Origin: Paramacrobiotus richtersi
Taxonomy: Eukaryota > Tardigrada > Eutardigrada > Parachela > Macrobiotidae
DNA: 32,116 bases
Direction of reading: 5' to 3'
Assembly: GCA_034698045.1 (NCBI GenBank)
Contig: JAQGAU010000277.1
Span: 1 to 32,116 of the forward strand
The position numbers were made by a program, and so were the translations under genes. Numbering within the stretch: position 1 is the first letter of the stretch; every line of letters starts with the position of its first letter. The notes under the pieces were generated by a model that was given only the letters and a program-made list of their open reading frames with translations, did no database searches and was not told where the DNA came from. Below, piece after piece: positions 1 through 9,852 of this stretch.

Positions 1-822
1 CCAGGGGAAACTATGTTCATGCCGAGAGTTCTCAAAGTTCTTCCGCCTGAGAAAACAGACGCGGATGAGCCACCAGAAAACCACGCTGCTTCTTTCCTAT
101 CTTCTTCAGTATCTTTGTTGCATAGACTTTTGTTCTATCCGTTTATTTGCTTCTTACATGGGTTTTACTGAAATTGTGGCTTTTTTAGATGTTAGATGAT
201 TTAGATAATCGATTTATCGGTATCTTTTCACTTGCGATGTGTAGAAATATCTATGGAAGGTTCTGTAAAGCGAAACTCAGACAGCTTGATGGTTTTCTGC
301 GTTACATAGACCAACTGGTAAGAGCAGGAGAAAACGCATGCAATTTACAAAAATCACTGGAATTTTCTGTTTGTTACGCGCAAACAGCATTTAGTCAAAC
401 TGATACTATACCAGCACAGCAAGTTACGGAATGGAAATGACATTAGCGCAGCATGTACCAGTGTACTGAATGCTGTATAAACAATGTGACCTTTAATTCT
501 TGGAATGCGACAGCGAAATCAAGCTGACTGACGTAACCAGCACGACATTTATGCAGAAGTTCGTGGACTCAGCGGAAATGTACTGTTGTAACCAGGTAAT
601 CCTGGTTTTCAGTACCAGACAGGATTTCTAGTGTAATTCAGTTGCTTTCTTGTGAGTCCAGATATTGGGGTTGCTGTTATCCTGTAACATAATGAAAAAT
701 AATGCTGTTAAGTATAAGAAATAACTTTAGGAATATAGGGCACATTCGACATTTGTTTCAACCTCTTGTTACCTCAGTTGTGGTAGTACGGTGTGTTGTC
801 GTCGTGTACGCTGAAAAAAGTA
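1..822. other. no recognised gene
   Basis: An ATG-initiated 83-codon frame lies at 189-440 on the plus strand. It has no motif, signal peptide or membrane segment I recognise, and I see no good splice site or promoter that would anchor it. Nothing else in this stretch stands out on either strand. Confidence 0.5.
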
Positions 823-1274
823 TTATAATCCCTTGAAAGCATCTGTACTGGCTCCCATCCTTCTCAACCGATTTCCGTGCACGTCTGCTCCGCTCGGCAG
901 ATACACTGACGATGAAAACTGACGTATCCTCCACAGTGCCACCTCATGCTGGCAGATATAATTGGCACCGGGCTCCCGCTGAGCCCACCACTTATCTACC
1001 ACCTCCGGTGTACGATAATTGCCACAATATTTCATTACCCCCCAAACGGTGTGCCAACCATTATGGTACAGGTGTGGCGCACGGCCGATATAACCATAGA
1101 CGACGGTACAGTATTCCGAGGTACAGTATTTACGGCCATAACCGAGAAGGCCCGCGAACCAATAGGAAAGAGCCTAATTTGCGTACAACTGGTAACATAC
1201 TGTGTGTGAGCAGTTCTACCATTTTGATGTATGTCGATCCAGCCGGTGGGTTAGTAAGATACAGGGACGCATAA
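823..1274. other. overlapping open frames on both strands, coding strand unresolved
   Basis: The minus strand has a 70-codon frame (823-1035) and the plus strand has two overlapping frames (912-1274 and 946-1209). The plus frame at 946-1209 has a globular-looking composition, with alternating hydrophobic stretches and a run beginning VQVWRTADITIDDGTVF. The minus frame begins MKYCGNYRTPEVVDKWW and is equally protein-like. I cannot decide between them and recognise no family. A stretch open on three frames can be an old exon or chance. Confidence 0.25.
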
Positions 1275-1293
1275 ACCGGAGTGGATGAAGTTG

Positions 1294-1488
1294 CTAGGGA
1301 GGTGCTTTACGGACATCGTCATACATCAGTTCATTGCCCCTAAAGCGCTGTGAGATACTGTACTCCCATGCTTTCCGATTCAGTCGCACGTATTCCGTAT
1401 TTGGAGTTGGTACGATCTTGATAAGCATGCTCTCAACACCTAGCCAGTCATGAAATGGCATGCGTTTGAATGGTATGTCATGATGCAT
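1294..1488 (-). CDS. hypothetical protein or exon, unknown function
   Basis: A 64-codon frame on the minus strand starts at an ATG and has a mixed globular composition, including the run VPTPNTEYVRLNRKAWEY. I see no signal peptide, repeat or known motif. It lies on the same strand as the 70-codon frame at 823-1035, about 260 bases upstream of it, so the two could be exons of one gene, but no convincing splice pair was found. Chance remains a real alternative at this length. Confidence 0.25.
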   Translation of the reverse strand: MHHDIPFKRMPFHDWLGVESMLIKIVPTPNTEYVRLNRKAWEYSISQRFRGNELMYDDVRKAPP

Positions 1489-1499
1489 GCTAAAGGAAT

Positions 1500-2518
1500 C
1501 CTCGAAGGTTTTGAATTTGTTTCCTTGAATTCTGAATTCGGTTCAGAATCTAACGCGACGGGAAGTCTCGTCCACGGTGAATATCATCCTACAGCATAGG
1601 CAAGCCAGTTAGAAATGCAGTCTGCAGTTCGTAGACTAAACTAGCGCGCAAAGGCGAAAACGGATCCAACTTTAACAGAGCCGATCGCTCACCGTTGAAA
1701 ACAGCGCGGTGTGCAAAACTCCGTTCATTAAGGCAATTAGGACAACTTTTAAATGATTCTGAGTCATGCGTACAGCTGACGATTATTTCTAAAATGCATG
1801 TTTTTAGGAAAGTGCAATTCAATAGGGGCCTACGATGGCGGAAGGGCTACAGACGCAGACGCCCGCACAGCAAACAGTCCTACTTACGTCGATACCATAC
1901 AGTAGAACTAAATACCTTGATGTTTTTTTCCCTGAACTACATCTACTGAGCTATGATGCACATGCACGGCGATGAAACGGGCTTGTTTTGCCAATGAACC
2001 AATTAAACTCCACACCGGACAAAGCCTTTCGAGCAGTGCCGCGTGCAGTGGACGGGCGCCAACAGCAAGAATTTGGCGGCTTGGTCGGCGGCGCACGTTT
2101 AAAGACGTGCGCGAATTTGACATGGCTGCACGCGGATTCGCCTCAAGGGCGCAAAACTAGTTTTCCACGGCATTATTACGTTACTTCCGCTTTCTGCCCG
2201 TCTCTCTCATAGCTATCGTGTCCATTGCTTGATCGCAAAAAAAAATACGGAGTTCGTCTCCTTTAAGCAAAATTTTGAACACGTCTGGCGTGAAGATAAT
2301 CGCGGAACGAAAAAAGGATGCTTCTTGCTGATGTACGGTACAGGTCTTGATTTATTGTCGTGCTAGCGCGTCAGCCGGGATTAAGACTTCTCAGCAGCGC
2401 CGGGTGATTACAAGTGTAGAATACTCCAGTATTTTAGTGATTCCACATACATATGAATGTACGCTTAATGCACGAGGTTGTGTGCTCCAAACGCTGGGCG
2501 TCCAAATATTTTTTTGTT
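1500..2518. other. no recognised gene
   Basis: Several short frames overlap on both strands, none with a motif, conserved neighbour or splice context. Nothing repeat-like was noticed. Confidence 0.5.
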
Positions 2519-3240
2519 TGATATATAAGCTCTTTCGTCCAAAAGGGAAGGCGCTGCACGGAATCTTCTGCGAAGGACGCCTGATCATAATGTTGTTTGA
2601 CGATCTTAATATGTTCCTTGCATATGAAGTGAGTTTCCACCAGGAAACCAGTGTTACCCGTTACATCATTAGTGTAGATCGTGCGAACTACCTGACAGTG
2701 GACGGTAATGTGACAGTTAATTAATGTCGGTATGACAGTGCTGCGGGTTTGTCAGCGGTTGGAACTGATACCATGACGGAAGAACAGATGGGATACCTGT
2801 TGAAGTACTTCATTTACTTTCTCAATATTGTTATGAACCCTGGTAGCTACGCGCGCCTGATGTTTGCCCGTGTCAGTCCACCGAAACTCCAGCGGCACCC
2901 GTCGTTTCCCCTTTTCGCCAGTGCGTTCAAATTATTGTAAAAAGTTTCCCCGGCATGAACCCCAAGGCCGGAGCCCATGGCCCTGTCGTCCGCAACGTGG
3001 AAAGCAGTTAGATCGTTCGTGTACCGATTTTTTGAGCCGACGAGGGTAGCCTCTTGGCAGACGAAGATATCGAACCGTTCAATCTGAGAAATGATGTGGA
3101 ATTATCAGCCGGTAAGGTCTTTCAAGTTCCTCTTATTCCACGGATCTGCCTTGTGTTGGACATACAGGCCAACGACTGACATCGCTGGTGGAGATATGCC
3201 GCAAAACAGTCTGCAGCGTATTATAGAGTAGCCTTTTTCA
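2519..3240 (-). mobile_element. R1a: retroelement-like fragment with zinc-knuckle remnant
   Basis: This stretch is homologous to 23377-23962. Shared blocks include a segment starting TATATAAGCTCTTTCG, a central segment and a long right-hand segment. Translation on the minus strand gives related peptides in both copies, for example KIVKQHYDQA here and KIVKQHQDQA in the other copy. Around 2950-3008 the minus strand encodes a zinc-knuckle-like motif: a cysteine, then RCG, then a histidine and a final cysteine. The first cysteine of the other copy's CPRCG is replaced by Phe here, although a Cys sits one codon earlier. Such motifs are typical of LTR-retroelement gag nucleocapsid domains. This copy carries about 160 extra bases (roughly 2699-2855) and stop codons. 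Assignment to a specific retroelement family is inference. Confidence 0.6.
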
Positions 3241-4120
3241 GACAAGCCTGCAGGCATGTGCCTGTGTTCGTATTCCCTCACTCAAAAAGATGCATATAAC
3301 AAACAACTATCGATGTTTTACATGCATTACATAGCATGCCCGTTGCGCATTTGTTTGAAATTGTTCTAGTCATAGGAACTGATAAATGATCTACAAGAAA
3401 TGTTGATGCAGATTGTGTTACCACACGGGTGGTCAGACTGCAATACAAAACTTTAAAAAAAAAGCTTTGGCAAAACTGCCGCTCGACGCGATGTATACTG
3501 CCATCTTGTTTTACGAGTGGAGCAGTACTGCAGTATAGTCACTGCCAGCGAGGAAACACGTAATCACATGAGCATACTCTCCAGATTAACTTAATTCCTA
3601 AATCGGATACAAATCAACCACATTTTTACTCTACAAAGCTGGTCATAGGTGCACATTTTGTTTACCACAATAGACAATGTTAGCACAACACCATTATTGC
3701 GAAGACTGTTGCGAACGGTTTCTCAATACAGTTTCGTTTCGCTTGGTTATCTTCCTGGGCGCGCTTAAGAAAGCAGTCATAGGCGGTTGCTTACTGTCGT
3801 TGAACTCAGTCATTAGTCGAAATCTCTACTGATATGTACGCGGCACTAACGTGCTCCTGGTTGTAAACTTACATTGCAATCCATTATTCAGTCTGACTTT
3901 GGCATAACCTGTATTGATGCTTCGCTTGCCCACCGCATACTCGAGACTACTAACTGGTGCGCCGTACTTTTGACTGGTGTTTTTTGGAACGCTGAAGGTC
4001 GGGACTTTTTCGCAGCATCGATGTTCTACACCTTGATACATAAAATTCACATCTGCAAACGTAGATAAAAATTGTATGCGGAGACTGGGTGCAGACGAGG
4101 AATCACCACGAGTTTCAGAT
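3241..4120. other. no recognised gene
   Basis: Short frames at 3826-4068 overlap on both strands without motifs. An A-run sits near 3452-3463. I see no splice or promoter signal that would make a gene here. Confidence 0.5.
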
Positions 4121-4126
4121 GCGTGC

Positions 4127-4275
4127 TATATAAAAGAACAAGGCACGTATTCTACCCTCGAGCGGACAGCATCGGGCGAGAAGCTGCTCGTGAATCACTT
4201 TATCTACACAAGTAACTATACAAGATAGTGCCGTTTGGAAGGAAGTTGGGTGACCGTCTAGTTTGTTCACAAGTA
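4127..4275 (+). promoter_or_regulatory. candidate TATA-type core promoter with leader and splice donor
   Basis: A canonical TATA box, TATATAAAAG, lies at 4127-4136, placing a start site near 4155-4165. About 110 bases further, at 4271, a good donor-like sequence (CAAGTAAGAA) could end an untranslated first exon. No coding exon was found downstream, so the target gene is unknown. A solitary LTR promoter is the main alternative, since LTRs often carry the same TATATAAAAG context; I did not find matching LTR ends. Confidence 0.3.
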
Positions 4276-4289
4276 AGAACATTGCTGTT

Positions 4290-4956
4290 TTGACTTCTTT
4301 ACATTCGTTTTACGCTGTTTTGTTGCGAAACTAACAGCATCACCGTATGGGATCGTGCTTGCAGCTTTCGGCGACTTAGTGCAATGCTTGATGCAATCAA
4401 CGCGATACAGAGTGTTCCTCGCCCGTGAATAATGCAAAACTGATGGTACGACCGTCTTTCTGGTTTCGCGTACGATGTTTTAATCGTAGAAAATTGCATG
4501 CGTTCAACGTTCCTCATTCGGAATAGAATGCGCGCAATTGTCAGCAATCGAACGCGAGCCGGTTTACTGATACGTTATTCACTTGTTGGTTTAGTTTTGA
4601 ATTTGGATAGTTTTTCCTTATGCTTTTGCAGGCATTTTTTTGTAAATTCACGAAACGCAGACCGAAAAATAAACGAAGTTCAAGAGAGAAAAACATTTTT
4701 TTTCCGTTATCTTCCTAAGAACCGGTTTGCGTTGCCGCCGCATGGTCGTTAGCGGCCGGCACAAACTTTGGCACTGGTGGATAGATTGATGACGATGGCG
4801 GTGCAGTGGGTTCTGAGGTGCCGACACTAAAACGAACCGTCCCATCTCAACCCAACATGAGCGTATTTTCAGGAGTCGCAACAGCTTCTTAATTATGATG
4901 CTGAATTTCTCGATGGAAGTCCTGCGATCCACCATTTCCTGCCAGAATTTTTAGAT
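4290..4956. other. no confident gene; possible small exon on minus strand
   Basis: Minus-strand frames cover 4299-4547 and 4648-4935. In a different minus frame, about 4740-4840, there is a Pro/Ser/Ala-rich stretch (TAPPSSSIYPPVPKFVPA) closed by a stop, which looks like a disordered C-terminus. No supporting start or acceptor was found, so this is only a note. Confidence 0.25.
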
Positions 4957-5007
4957 ATGGCTAGATTCGCACACCACAACTTTTCTGGACGCATTTTTCC
5001 GGGCTCT

Positions 5008-5706
5008 GTATTCCTCGTATTCCTACGTATTCCGCAGGTATTCTCCCAGTATTCGGATTGTATTCTTTGGTATTATGCAATGCACGTTTGGTATTCTGTG
5101 CGTATCCTCCCGTATTCCACCCGTATTCTCACGTTTTCCGCTTGTTTTCTTTATTACTTTCCCAAGCAACTTTAATGTTCCGTACGTATTCCTTAGTATT
5201 CTTCCGTATTCTGCTTGTATTCCATATGTATTCTAGAGTACAAAAAATCAACTACGAAAAATTAAATAAATAAAAGAAGAAATAAATGAACTGGCAAGCG
5301 GAATACAACGAGAATACCGAAAGAATACAAGATAAATACGGAGAATACGCACATTGTACCAGAACAAGTTGTAAAAAACCGCGGAATACACACGGAATAC
5401 TGAAGGAGTACAAGGGGAATGCGGACAGAATACGGGCAGAATACGGAGAATACGAAAGGCCAACCAAAATCAGTTATTAAATAATGTAGTGGGGCAATGG
5501 CATCTGTACGTATTCTACGTATTCTGTCCATATTCTGTACGTATTTTGCCCGTATTCGGTAGGTATTCTGCGTGTATTATTCTGCAAGAGCATAAATAGT
5601 AACTGAAAAATACAATCGGAATACTGTGAGAATACTAGAGCAGTCGGCAGAATACAGCATAAGAAAGCGGAATACACGTAGAATACTGATGGAATACTTG
5701 GAATAC
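5008..5706. repeat. four-block array of GTATTC / GAATAC hexamers at helical spacing
   Basis: The hexamer GTATTC (or one-base variants) recurs on the plus strand at 5008, 5017, 5027, 5038, 5049, 5060, 5070, 5091, 5102, 5112, 5123, 5133 and 5144, then 5186, 5196, 5206, 5217 and 5228. Its complement GAATAC follows at 5301, 5312, 5323, 5334, 5343, 5384, 5395, 5406, 5417, 5428, 5439 and 5448. GTATTC returns at 5510-5574 (seven sites), and GAATAC again at 5608, 5619, 5630, 5650, 5670, 5681, 5692 and 5701. Steps are 9-11 bases and average close to 10.5, so the motif stays on one face of the helix. The bases between hexamers are poorly conserved. Each plus/minus block pair can fold into a long imperfect hairpin. 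The apparent reading frames here (several overlapping ones on both strands) are by-products of the repeat. Confidence 0.9.
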
Positions 5707-5973
5707 AATGTCGGAAAAACGCGTCGAAAAAAGGTGTGGTGTACGGTTTTTAGCCATAGGTGAGAATTTTCCAATACGTGTGCAACACGGCAAAACGACC
5801 AACCAGAAAATGTTAAATCGATAGCATACGTATGTCATGGCCAAGGTGAATAACACAAGGCCGAGAATAACGGAAACGTAAACTAAAATCTTCGTGCCAG
5901 CGTACATAAAAGTTAACGTCGCCGTTCGTTCTTGCGTCGCGTGAATGTATTGGCCAACGGATGTCATAGTCAA
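5635..5973 (-). CDS. hypothetical membrane protein, C-terminus inside the hexamer array
   Basis: A 112-codon frame starts at an ATG (5973, minus strand). Residues about 1-25 are hydrophilic. Residues 26-65 hold a strongly hydrophobic stretch (ILVYVSVILGLVLFTLAM, then a second hydrophobic patch with Cys-Cys), consistent with one or two membrane spans. From about 5706 downward the frame runs through the GAATAC array, so the last ~25 residues are repeat-encoded and probably not ancestral. No family was recognised. It may be a real gene truncated by array insertion, or a chance frame; the membrane segment favours the former only weakly. Confidence 0.35.
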   Translation of the reverse strand: MTMTSVGQYIHATQERTATLTFMYAGTKILVYVSVILGLVLFTLAMTYVCYRFNIFWLVVLPCCTRIGKFSPMAKNRTPHLFSTRFSDIVFQVFHQYSTCIPLSYAVFCRLL

Positions 5974-6098
5974 GAGAGAACGTTTTCTCGCTGTTACCGG
6001 TTCGCAATGAAGGCCGGACGGGGCTTGGTGTATAAGGTAGTGCCTATTTATATTATTAACAACAGAAAGGTTTAATTTGAGCTGACAGAAATACTGTT

Positions 6099-6326
6099 AT
6101 GATGCCAATGTTTAAAATAATAATAATTACATGCGGTACTGTTATCTTGCAAGAGAACACGGGCAGCCCGGGACAACGCTGGAAATTGTTCAGGAAGGGA
6201 TGCGACGACAAGTTCTTTCTCCATAATCTGGGAAACCACGTTGAGACGTATTTAATCGCCCGTGGTATTGGAGTTGACAACGAGCTGTGTGTACTATCCA
6301 AAAGTAACAGGAAACAGCTACAGTGA
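6099..6326 (+). CDS. possible ricin-B-like (beta-trefoil) lectin fragment
   Basis: A 75-codon frame. After a hydrophobic start it reads NTGSPGQRWKLFRKG, then a loop with FFLHNLGNHVETYLIARG and VDN. The pattern Gly-x-x-x-Gln-x-Trp, followed by an Asn-Leu/Gly turn and a Tyr-Leu strand, resembles one lobe of carbohydrate-binding beta-trefoil domains, which are normally three lobes of about 40 residues. Only one to one and a half lobes are present, so this would be a single exon or remnant. An acceptor-like CTTGCAAG just before the conserved part fits an exon start. The family call is inference from a short pattern. Confidence 0.3.
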   Translation: MMPMFKIIIITCGTVILQENTGSPGQRWKLFRKGCDDKFFLHNLGNHVETYLIARGIGVDNELCVLSKSNRKQLQ

Positions 6327-6359
6327 GGCTTTCGAGTTCACAGAAACAGACAAGTTTTG

Positions 6360-6692
6360 CTACTTATAAATGGAATTCAGTGTTCGCTCATAAACGCGCC
6401 CTCGTGCTGCTAAAAATGCCGCTGTCTTGAGCATACCTCGCGTGCAATTTGTGATACTTATAATTGATATAATCGCTAGCCGAAGTAGTCGATAGTTGTC
6501 CTTACTGGCGCGGAAAAATGGAAGAAGGTCCGGATAACTCGAAGAGTATTTTTGCCCAAACTGCTTAAATTTTAAAAACCATTTGAAGTCCGGTTGTACG
6601 AACATTGCATGTGTGCTAAATGTGCTAGATGATGCTAAAATTATTGTGAACGTGTCCGTTTTCAACAACGCTGCCATGGAACGGTTTGGCAA
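6360..6692 (-). CDS. hypothetical protein, unknown function
   Basis: A 110-codon ATG-initiated frame on the minus strand. The composition is globular and slightly basic, with a Leu/Ile-rich helix-like centre (RLLRLAIISIISI). No motif, signal peptide or splice context was recognised. It is long enough to note but short enough to be chance in a window of this size. Confidence 0.2.
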   Translation of the reverse strand: MPNRSMAALLKTDTFTIILASSSTFSTHAMFVQPDFKWFLKFKQFGQKYSSSYPDLLPFFRASKDNYRLLRLAIISIISITNCTRGMLKTAAFLAARGRVYERTLNSIYK

Positions 6693-6892
6693 ACCAAGCC
6701 GTTACGAAAGCACTTGTGTCGCAAAGACACGAAGACATTGGTTAACTAAAAAGCAGTGCAAACGCATCAATGTAAATTTTCCTCTTTGACATGTAAATGT
6801 GAATCCTGGTTCATACTTACATACGAATCTATCTTGAGGGGGTTGTTGAATCAGCATTCCTTTATATGCAGCAAACATCAGTAAGCCGGATC

Positions 6893-7084
6893 CTAAGTGG
6901 GCCGAATACTATTCCATTTTACCAGCAAAGAAATGCTCCGCAGACCGCGCTCCATGGATCGCTTAATAGGCACACTCATAAACAGCTTGCCCATTATCTT
7001 TATGCAGCCCCTCTGCATCATGACCGCCAGAGCTAAGCACTGTATGGCCGTCATTCCATGATCCTCACCACCTGTCAAGTTCAC
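6893..7084 (-). CDS. hypothetical exon, unknown function
   Basis: A 63-codon minus-strand frame of coherent composition, including the run MTAIQCLALAVMMQRGC and a basic C-terminal half. A second minus-strand frame over the same bases is also protein-like, so the phase is uncertain. No family was recognised. Confidence 0.2.
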   Translation of the reverse strand: MNLTGGEDHGMTAIQCLALAVMMQRGCIKIMGKLFMSVPIKRSMERGLRSISLLVKWNSIRPT

Positions 7085-7699
7085 GCCAGCTCCAGCCTAG
7101 CCTAAAGTGGCATCGAGAAGCGCGTGTGAAGTAAACAGAAGCTGAAATAATGCCGCCAAACCGGATTATGTCCTTTTGCTGCTGATTGCTACCTACACGA
7201 ACAGTTTTTAATCTGCAGCCGTTTATTACTGGTGAAGATCACGTGTTTTATCCTTATCTTGCTCTCTCGCCTGCAATCTGCCATACACTACTCTTGTATA
7301 CCTTCACAATTAAATAAGATTCTACGTGCCACATTCGCGCCTCTAGTACACATCCTCACCCAGTTTGTGCTAGCCTGCAACTTCCTGTTTCAAGCTACTG
7401 ACTAACGTCACGCTAGCTGAAACGTGGACACAAAAATATTCGATGGAGGCGTTGTTTATGCCATCTTGAACTCGCGCTGCCACTTAGAAGAGTGTAAAAC
7501 TCAATTCGCTTGTTGCGGACCTCCTTTTCAGCATATGATAACAGCTGCAACATTAAGGCATCCCCATGGCCGTTGTTACCTGCATCGTTCCTTTTCTTGC
7601 ATATCAATGATCCGTAAATGGCAGCCTCAAATCCTTGTACAGGATCATGGCTGCTTTGCGCCACAATATTGCAAGGGGAATGATCGATTTCACATTAAA

Positions 7700-8099
7700 A
7701 TAATTATCGAATCCGAACTATTTCAGTTCAGTTACAGTACTTATTGCGCTGCCTATCGTTAAGGCTATCCACTTAGTTCTGCTTGGCTCAAACGTTCCAC
7801 ACATCGTAACCAGTGGTGGCGGCAATGTCTGCACTGCTGTCAAATTTGTTGATACGGAAAACTTTAGACCTAAGACGGTGGAGCGCCGGGATACTTACAA
7901 GCGAGACATTCACGACATAAATTGAAAACCAAAAAGAAATGAAAATCCCTCCAGTACTGGCATTTCTGCTGATTTCATTTTTCAGGTACGGGGCTGGTTC
8001 GCTACATACGACGAGCTAGCGGAAGAGGTCATTTTCCACCAAGGCTGTCTAACTGCGGTGATGCCGCTGCCGACAGAAGATTCTGACACGTCACCTTAG
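7700..8099 (+). CDS. candidate 3' exons of an unrecognised gene
   Basis: A well-formed acceptor (a pyrimidine-rich tract ending TTTTTCAG) lies at 7976-7985. It is followed by an open frame to a TAG at 8097-8099 with a coding-like acidic tail (YDELAEEVIFHQGCLTAV, then a Ser/Thr/Asp-rich end). Upstream, about 7720-7923, another plus-strand frame contains NVPHIVTSGGGNVCTAVKF and ends in TGA. The two may be successive exons, but no donor between them is convincing. Function unknown. Confidence 0.3.
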
Positions 8100-8365
8100 T
8101 CGTGGCAACCGGCGTGCACAAGCTCCTCCTCCACCATCAATGTTCTACTTATCAGTACGAAGTACGAACTCCCCTTATCGGTGTTGAAATCGGGAGAGCT
8201 GGTCGGTCACCCACGAGTTCGATATCCGGATTAGTCATAGTTCAGTGGTCTGGTTCGTTCCCTAGTCAAAGGACACGTTCCTGGTGAGCCGTTTGGTTGG
8301 GCTCCAATAGTCGTGTACGTGACTGCTACTAGTTGTATTACTAGTAATGAAATAACCATAACGAG

Positions 8366-8634
8366 TATGTTTCAAAAGATCAGTTGGAAGAAGTGTTGAT
8401 TACGATGGAAACCGCTTTATCACAAAGGGTCAGCAGTACTGGAAGAAGCGACAACATGCGTTAGTTAATGTCCTGAGGTCCCGCGTAAGAAACCTTCAGG
8501 CAGCAGTTCTTAAAACGCGTACGCGTTGCACGCTATTAATAGTAAATGCCGCTGAATGATCCATCGACGGACGCTTCGTGGTGCAGCCCATCGGCTTCCC
8601 AAAAGTAAAGAAGCTGCATCTGGATGACCCTTAA
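8366..8634 (+). pseudogene. possible BEL/Pao-type integrase C-terminal relic
   Basis: Two plus-strand frames overlap. The first (8366-8464) reads KDQLEEVLITMETALSQR, resembling the E-L-x-T-V-L-x-x-I-E-x-x-L-N-x-R segment near the end of the integrase core in BEL/Pao retroelements. The second (about 8392-8634) reads QQYWKKRQHALVNVLRSR, resembling the F-W-x-R-W-x-x-E-Y-L motif that follows it, and then DGRFVVQPIGFPKVKKL, resembling the G-R-x-x-R-P-hydrophobic tail. A TGA at 8557-8559 and a change of frame show decay. The match is by pattern only. No catalytic residues or upstream pol are visible. Confidence 0.35.
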
Positions 8635-8639
8635 AGATA

Positions 8640-9850
8640 ACTGCGACATCAAAAGCAGGCGCATATCAATATGGCATGTTCATTGAAAATGAACACAAGC
8701 CCTGTCTGGATGTTGCAAACGTTTCGTTGCGTTGCACTGAACGTATCACATTTCCAACTGCACTGAAAAATGGGTGGATTTGGAGGCTGATCCTTATCAA
8801 CTAAGAGTTATTCATGATGGCATTTATCTGGCTTGTGGTAGCTTCTTGGCGTTGTAGTTCACTCTTATACAGGGTCCTGGAAGTGTCCTACGGTTACTGG
8901 AAGTTTTCTGAAGTACTCGCCTGCGGGTTCCGACTCACTTTACAATTCAAATCAGACATTAAGTTGCATTGTATACGCACCCGACCACATCGCTGTTACT
9001 ATTCCCTACTACACAGTTGCAGAGCTACGACATCTGAAGAAGTCCGGTTTGTTATCTGTTGGCTGATTCGACGACCCATGCAAGAACTATTGAGCAACTG
9101 TCGCATGCATTTCGGTTCTTGAACCGGCATGATAATATTGTGGAGGAATTTCTGGAACACGTGGACACTAGTCTGAATAATACTCGTAAGTGGCTGATTA
9201 AACAGATTTTTGTTGTCATTGTTTTATTGTTTCTAAACGTTTTGAGATGAGCGAGTTATTTTTCGACCACTGGGTTTTTGACGTCGAAAAACTTCAGCGA
9301 AGGCAGCCTGAAGCCGTTTACACCCACTGCTGAGCTCATGCGCTCACCTGGGTGATTCAAGTACAACTACACACATGCAAACTCCGCGCTAGTGAACATC
9401 ATGTTACCGTGCTGAGACATGTCTCAGATTACTTCGGCAGCCCCAAGTAAATTTCTTGCACGAGAGCGAACTCATCATCGAAGCAAAAAAGCTCACTGAT
9501 ACGCGGTGGCTCTCTTTACCGACGCTTTGTCTAAAACGATGGTCATCGTCATCTGTGAACACGAATACCTTTATAGCAGTTAGCCCGGCGATAGTTAGTG
9601 CCCTAACAACAACCACTGTCGACCGTGATACGTTAGACGCAGAGTCTAGGAGAAGCGCCCGGATTGCTCTGCAGAACGTATTGCAGTTCGAAACTGTGAT
9701 CATGCTCCAGAAGGGATTCTTTACAGATTCCTGCACCAGAAGGGGATATTTACAGATTCCTGGTCCCGGTAAACATAATATTATACAACCAGTAATACCG
9801 TATTGTCTAAACTTGATTTACAAGTATCACCAGCTGAAACATTCAGCGAA
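8640..9850. other. no confident gene; one long plus-strand frame
   Basis: A 143-codon plus-strand frame covers 9456-9887. Its start (EAKKLTDTRWLSLPTL) weakly recalls the D-T-R-W-x-S segment of hAT-type transposase-derived proteins, but the remainder does not follow, and a minus-strand frame of 110 codons overlaps it. I would not annotate a gene on this evidence. The remainder shows only short frames. Confidence 0.25.
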
Positions 9851-9852
9851 AA

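Noticed and set aside
4957-5774. About nine open frames of 64-89 codons on both strands in the hexamer region
   Set aside because: They arise from the GTATTC/GAATAC repeat, which encodes Val-Phe, Tyr-Ser and Glu-Tyr-type runs in every phase. They are not independent genes.
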